From Chamaelirium japonicum (taxonomy: Eukaryota > Streptophyta > Magnoliopsida > Liliales > Melanthiaceae): a stretch of 64,000 bases of DNA. Location of the stretch: NCBI GenBank assembly GCA_947650365.1, contig CANTAL010000022.1, positions 401,759 to 465,758 of the forward strand, given 5' to 3'. Shown here piece after piece: positions 58,901 to 64,000 of this stretch (the first letter of the stretch is position 1; every line of letters starts with the position of its first letter). The translations under genes were made by a program, and so were the position numbers. The notes beneath the pieces are model-generated. The model did not search any database. It was given only the letters and a program-made list of their open reading frames with translations, and was not told the origin of the DNA.

Positions 58901-59661
58901 AAATCCTCGCACTAAAGGACCGACTAGCTGCATACAACATCGATTCTTCTCCTTCAGAACAATCTGGTACTACTTGAATATAATTTCATCTCTCCCTCTC
59001 AGGATTGAGTACTGTAAATACTTTGCTGATCTCGGTTTTATTAACAGCCATGGAAACTGAAGTAGTACGGAAAGCCCTGCCAACTGCAATAGGAAACGAC
59101 GAGGATGATGATGAAGATTTTGAGATGGAAGAGGAATCCGTCCCTAAGGGAAAGAAGGGCGGAGGACGAAAACCTGCTAATGTCAAACCCAGGCTGACTG
59201 TAATAGGAAGCGATGATGAGTTTGAGTTCGAGAAGGAAGAAGAATCTGTCCCCAAGGGAAAGAAGGGCGGACGAAAACCTGCGAATGTCAAGCCTAAACC
59301 AGCGGCAGCCACAATGAGGAAGAGGGGGGGAGTAGCAGCCCAGAAGAAACCCATTTTGACCCAAAAGCTGATCACTGAGGTGCTGAAGCCTGCAGAGAAC
59401 TCTCCTCAGAAGAAAGTTAGAAAAATGAGGGCCTCCCCTTTCAACAAGAAGAGCGGATCTGTATTCGGTCGGATTGGTGGTTCTCCGGCTGGTGGTGAAG
59501 AAACTGGTGGCTCGTCAGGGAGCCCAGAAGAGGCGAACGATCTCCCGTCTGCAAGGTCTCGGCCGCTGAGGGAGAACAGAACGAGAGTGACATACGTAGT
59601 GAGTGATTCAGGGAGTGAACCAGCTACTGATGATTCAGATTTTGTGGAGGATGATGACTGA
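52957..59661 (+). CDS. TOP2: DNA topoisomerase II, 21 exons, 1486 aa
   Basis: ATP-dependent nuclear type IIA topoisomerase: passes one duplex through a transient double-strand break to decatenate and relax chromosomes. Exons: 52957-53538, 54137-54429, 54522-54588, 54667-54937, 55034-55233, 55322-55531, 55626-55739, 55820-55930, 56029-56193, 56273-56458, 56539-56694, 56789-56922, 57017-57185, 57278-57466, 57558-57744, 57825-57874, 57961-58383, 58465-58633, 58713-58777, 58861-58966, 59048-59661; all borders GT...AG, frame kept. ATPase: [11 protein letters not shown] (88-98), NNGDGVP (122-128), GRNGYGAKL (163-171), QTK loop (379-381). TOPRIM: EGDSA (463-467), DHDG (542-545). Catalytic Arg-Tyr at 794-795 (SARYIY). 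The charged C-terminal tail (about 1170-1486) is variable. Start chosen for GCCATGG context and full length; the frame opens 12 codons earlier. Length is normal for plants and the gene looks functional. Confidence 0.95.
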
Positions 59662-60015
59662 GTTGCTTGTAATGACAGTTTTATAGACCACTGAGGTCTA
59701 ACAATCATCTCGACTTCAGATTGGTTTGTATGAGTAAAGGGTTGGAATTTCGCAAAATATTGCAAATTATCATGAAGTATTTCGTGAAATGTGCAATTTT
59801 AGTCATGATTTTTGCAATTTTTTTTAATTTTTTTGTATCGGTGATCATCATCAGGTCTTGTACCATCAAGTTGGGATCAACTTGGGATGGTTGATAAGAA
59901 TTTTCTGATGTCAACTTGGAAACAACCCTCTATGGTAAACATGACCAATACCAACATGCCAAGATTTCTGAAAAGCTTGTTGGTGGGTGGGGACTGGGGA
60001 GATCAACACATTATG
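59662..60015. other. 3' flank of TOP2
   Basis: Contains the 3' UTR. There is no clear AATAAA within 100 bp of the stop; AT-rich near-upstream sequence at 59760-59835 could serve. Nothing else is seen. Confidence 0.4.
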
Positions 60016-61375
60016 TCTGTGCAAGAATAATCAATAAGCATCTAACCATGGACATAGTTATTAATCGATCTCCATACATAAATGGTCCCATAACCATCAA
60101 GGCATGTTCCATTACTTGGGTTCATTTCTGTTAAGGGCACATCTGTTGTTAATGAAAGTTTTCTCATGTATTTTCTTTCTGATAACCTCCATAAAGGTCT
60201 TTCCCCTCATGTATTTTCTTTCTGATAACCTCCATAACGGTCTTTCCCCTCATGTATTTTCTTTCTAACAACCTCGATAAATATTATTCTAGGTCTTTCC
60301 CCTCCTCGGACCTTCTACAGTAATCTGAGATCCTCTTATTGTCGGGGATGGCTTTATCTTGTTCTCAATTGGTGCCGTTTCAACACTTAGGGGCTGTTTG
60401 GTTCGGCTGGTTTTAAGTACTTATTAGGCTTATTTGATAAAAGAAGTACTATTTTATCCAAAAAATCTGTTTGGTAAAGTATTTTTCTGCAGTGATAATC
60501 TTAAAAGAGAAGCTTTTTTTTTTCTCTCTTCTTTCAAAAGTTGCCGGACCGAAGCTTTTTTGAAAGGAACTTTTTGTACTTATGCGCTCAGCCTTTTTTT
60601 AGACTATTATGCCCCTCACTAAACAAAAATTTACATAGGGTATAAATTTCTTTTGACCTAGCAGCCGCTCGGGAGGATCTGCACGAGATGTCGCCCACGA
60701 TCTGCAGCGAGATCTCCCGCTTCTCTTCTACCCCTTCTCCACCCGCGATCTGCAGTCCCCCTTCACCGATCTGTAGTCCATCCTCCTCCGGCCCTTGTCC
60801 GGCCCGCGATCTGCAGTCTACCCTCCTCGGCCCTCCTCCGACCCTCGTCCCCCCTCCTTCGCAATCTACCCTCCTCCGCTCTCCTCTGCCCCTTGCTAGC
60901 CCTCCTCCGCCCCTCGTTCTCCCTTCTCCGCAGTCCACCCCTTGTTTGCACCCCTCCGCCTTTCGTCTGCCCTCCTCCGCAGTCCGCCCTCTCTTTTGCA
61001 CCTCCTCCGCCCCCTCGTCTCCCTCTGCGCTCGATCTCCCTCGAAGGGGACAGAGACCTCCTCCGCCCCCTCGTCCCCCTCTGCATTTGATCTGCCACAA
61101 AGCCCATCTTCGCTGCGTTTGATCTCCCTCTACATTAACAGGTTAGTGTCTTGCACTCTTCCACACCCCCCCCCCCCCTTCCTTTTTTTTTTTTGTTTTC
61201 CAATTACGTCTCTCTCCTTCTTGTTGTTTTTGCATTGGGATTAATGGATGTTTTACTCCCCATATTTCCAATTTTTAAAAGAGGGGTTGTCTTACAGTAA
61301 TTTAAGGTCGTTTTTTTTTTATCGACAATGTCAGATTCTCCGTTGATAAGGTCCGATCGTGTCTCTCTCCCTATT
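60016..61375. repeat. Duplicated block, copy 1
   Basis: This matches 62379-63650 in the same orientation, from TCTGTGCAAGAATAATCAAT through TTTCTGTTAAGGGCACATCT, TTAGGGGCTGTTTGGTTCGG, CAGCCGCTCGGGAGGATCTG, a (CTCCGCCCCTCGTCCGCCC)-like pyrimidine minisatellite (60700-61040), to CTCCGTTGATAAGGT just before a TA microsatellite. The 3-frame Pro/Ser and Arg/Gly ORFs over the minisatellite are artefacts. Copy 1 has an extra partial repeat of TTTCCCCTCATGTATTTTCT (60200-60265). Confidence 0.85.
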
Positions 61376-61381
61376 TCTCTT

Positions 61382-61888
<507 letters not shown>

Positions 61889-61959
<71 letters not shown>
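61889..61959. repeat. (TA)n microsatellite
   Basis: About 35 TA units right of the MITE, probably the other half of one original tract. Confidence 0.95.
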
Positions 61960-61961
<2 letters not shown>

Positions 61962-61972
61962 CATATTACAGC

Positions 61973-62265
61973 GCATCCGACTTATTTGCAAGCCGGCTAC
62001 TATGTCCGGATATATCCATCCGTCCGTTATTTAAAATCTAATGTCCATATAGATCTGTCCGTCCAACAAAAGTTCAATGATTCACAATCGTCGGTTACAT
62101 TCAACCCCCATAAATGAATAGCATTCGACTTATTTACAAGCCGGCCACTATGTCCTGATAAATCCGTCCGTCTGTCATTTAAAATCTAATGTTCACATAG
62201 ATCTGTCCGTCCAACAAAAGTTCAATGATTCACAATTAATTGTCGGTTATATCCGACTTATTTTA
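61973..62265. repeat. 148-bp tandem duplication
   Basis: The unit GCATCCGACTTATTTGCAAG...(CCGTCCGTTATTTAAAATC)... recurs from 62121 as GCATTCGACTTATTTACAAG with point changes, up to TTCACAAT near 62236, and a partial third start (ATCCGACTTATTT) follows at 62250. Confidence 0.8.
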
Positions 62266-62378
62266 AATGGCCATGCCTGCTAGCACTCAAGTAGTTACCT
62301 TCGATGGCAACACACATCCCAAATGTATAGATGGATAATCGATTTATAGATGAACGATTTCCATACATATGGACATAG

Positions 62379-63642
62379 TCTGTGCAAGAATAATCAATAA
62401 GCATCTAACAACATATGGACATAGTTATTAATCGATCTCCATACATAAATTGTACCATAACCATCAAGGCATGTTCCATTACTTGGGTTCATAAGTTCTT
62501 TGTTCATTTCTGTTAAGGGCACATCTGTTGTTAATGAAAGTTTTCTCATGTATTTTCTTTCTAATAACCTCCATAGAGGTCTTTCCCCGCATGTATTTTC
62601 GTTCTAACAACCTCGATAAATATTATTCTAGGTCTTTCCCCTCCTCGGACCTTCTACAGTAATCTAAGATCCTCTCCTTGTCGGCGATGGCTTCACTGTA
62701 CATGCGCAAGCCATTTTAATTTATCTTCTCAATTGGTGCCGCTTCAACACTTAGGGGTTGTTTGGTTCGGCTGGTTTTAAGTGCTTATTAGATTTATCTG
62801 ATAAAATAAGTACTTTTTTATCCAAAAATTCTGTTTGGTAGAGTATTTTTCTACAGTGATAATTTTAAGAAAAAAGCTTTTTTTTTTCCTCCTCTTTCAG
62901 AAGTAGCCGGACCGAAGCTTTTTTGAAAGGGACTTTTTGTACTTATTCGCTCAGCTTTTTTTAGACTATTGTACCCCTAACTAATCAAAAATTTACATAG
63001 GGTATAAATTTCTTTTGACCTACCAGCCGCTCGGGAGGATCTGCACGGGATGCATTGAGATCGCCCGCTTCTCTTCTGCCCCTCCTCTGCCCACGATATG
63101 CAGTCCCCCCTTCTCCGATCTGCAGTCCACCCTCCTCCGGCCCACGATCTGCAGTCTACCCTCCTCCGCCCCTCTTCGGCCCTCGTCCCCCCTCCTTCGC
63201 AATCTACCATCCTCCGCCCCTCGTCCGCCCTTCTCTGCAGTCCACCCTACTCCGCTCTCCTTCGCCCCTCGTTCGTCGTCCTCCGTAGTTTGCCCCTCGT
63301 CCGCCCTTCTTCGCAGTCCACCCCTTGTCTGCACCCCTTCGCCCTTCGTCCGCCCTCCTCCGCAATCCGCCCTCTCGTTTGCACCTACTCCACCCTCCTT
63401 CCCCCTCGTCTGCACCTCCGTCGCCCCCTCGTCTCCCTCTGCGCTCGATCTCCCTCAAAGCGGACAGAGACCTCCACCGCCCCCCTCGTCCCCCTCTGTG
63501 TTTGATCTGCCACGAAGCCCCTCCTCTGCATTCGATCTGCCACGAAGCCCATCTCCTCTGCGTTCGATCTCCCTCTGCATTAACAGGTTAGTGACTTGCA
63601 CTCTTGCCCCCCCCCCTTTATTCTCCGTTGATAAGGTTCAAT

Positions 63643-63650
<8 letters not shown>
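62379..63650. repeat. Duplicated block, copy 2
   Basis: This is the counterpart of 60016-61375. It keeps the same order of landmarks but lacks one TTTCCCCTCATGT repeat and has a differently expanded pyrimidine minisatellite (63060-63480). It also ends CTCCGTTGATAAGGTTCAAT before a (TG)n(TA)n tract. Confidence 0.85.
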
Positions 63651-63804
<154 letters not shown>

Positions 63805-64000
63805 AATGTTACAGTGAGCTGTGAGCTACAAGTGGAGAAAATGAGCTGCCCTCATTTTAATCCACCTAGAAGTTTTGGAATTTGATAAAATTTGGTGAGG
63901 GTGTTATCTAGGATAAGATTATCATTCTCACCAATTTTCATCAAATTCCACAACTTCTAGGGTCATCAAATGGTAGGAGCAAAATTAATGGTGACTGCGG
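63805..64000. mobile_element. Partial palindromic MITE next to a TA microsatellite
   Basis: The interior includes inverted blocks (TTTTGGAATTTGATAAAATT...GGTGAG and CTCACC...TTTCATCAAATTCCA) and the CTTCTAGGGTCATCAAAT / ATCTAGGATAAGATTATCA motifs that resemble those in the MITE at 61503-61888. The window ends before its right terminus. Confidence 0.5.

Noticed and set aside
60588..61122. Gly/Arg-rich and Pro/Ser-rich frames up to 170 codons
   Set aside because: They arise from a pyrimidine minisatellite; all frames of both strands stay open and the duplicate block at 63000-63760 has shifted frames.

Overview
This is a repeat-dominated nuclear segment of a flowering plant, most likely a monocot. 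The first exons of both multi-exon genes are extremely GC-rich while their introns are AT-rich, and the genes carry plant-type spliceosomal introns. Most of the DNA consists of LTR retrotransposons, LINE remnants and non-autonomous DNA transposons. I could not assign genus or species. Only three convincing host genes are present in 64 kb.

Left part (1-20.4 kb): a nest of Ty3/gypsy pieces. An LTR fragment (1-796) is interrupted by a second element (LTR from 797, primer-binding site near 2015, gag to about 3735). That element's LTR is itself split by a solo LTR (806-1422). A third gypsy element, inverted (3736-7753), meets the second head-on. Beyond lie four LINE RNase H or RT remnants, several MITEs and two more solo LTRs (16378-17044, 19822-20414).

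Middle (20.4-38 kb): long CT and TA microsatellites, a type 1 non-specific lipid-transfer protein gene (23337-23699, minus), a short Ty1/copia deletion derivative with intact ends (24140-26395), a LINE fragment, and a TRIM remnant. Next comes a LEA_2/NHL-type membrane protein gene on the minus strand, reconstructed here as three exons (37730-37134, 29599-29528, 29441-29439). Its first intron is about 7.5 kb, starts with GC, and is filled with a TRIM, two hAT MITEs, a Tourist-like MITE and a 228-bp tandem duplication.

Right part (38-64 kb): a decayed Tat-lineage gypsy element on the minus strand (about 38186-50760) carries a plant-mobile-domain ORF in antisense orientation between integrase and the 3' LTR. 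A MITE-rich spacer precedes a complete 21-exon DNA topoisomerase II gene (52957-59661, plus; 1486 aa by my splicing). Downstream, a ~1.3-kb block is duplicated. Both copies end at TA microsatellites, and each microsatellite is followed by palindromic MITE-like sequence.

The three genes have unrelated jobs (chromosome topology, lipid transfer, membrane/stress protein) and do not form a functional cluster. Exon borders were deduced from reading frame, splice consensus and family similarity, not from transcripts.
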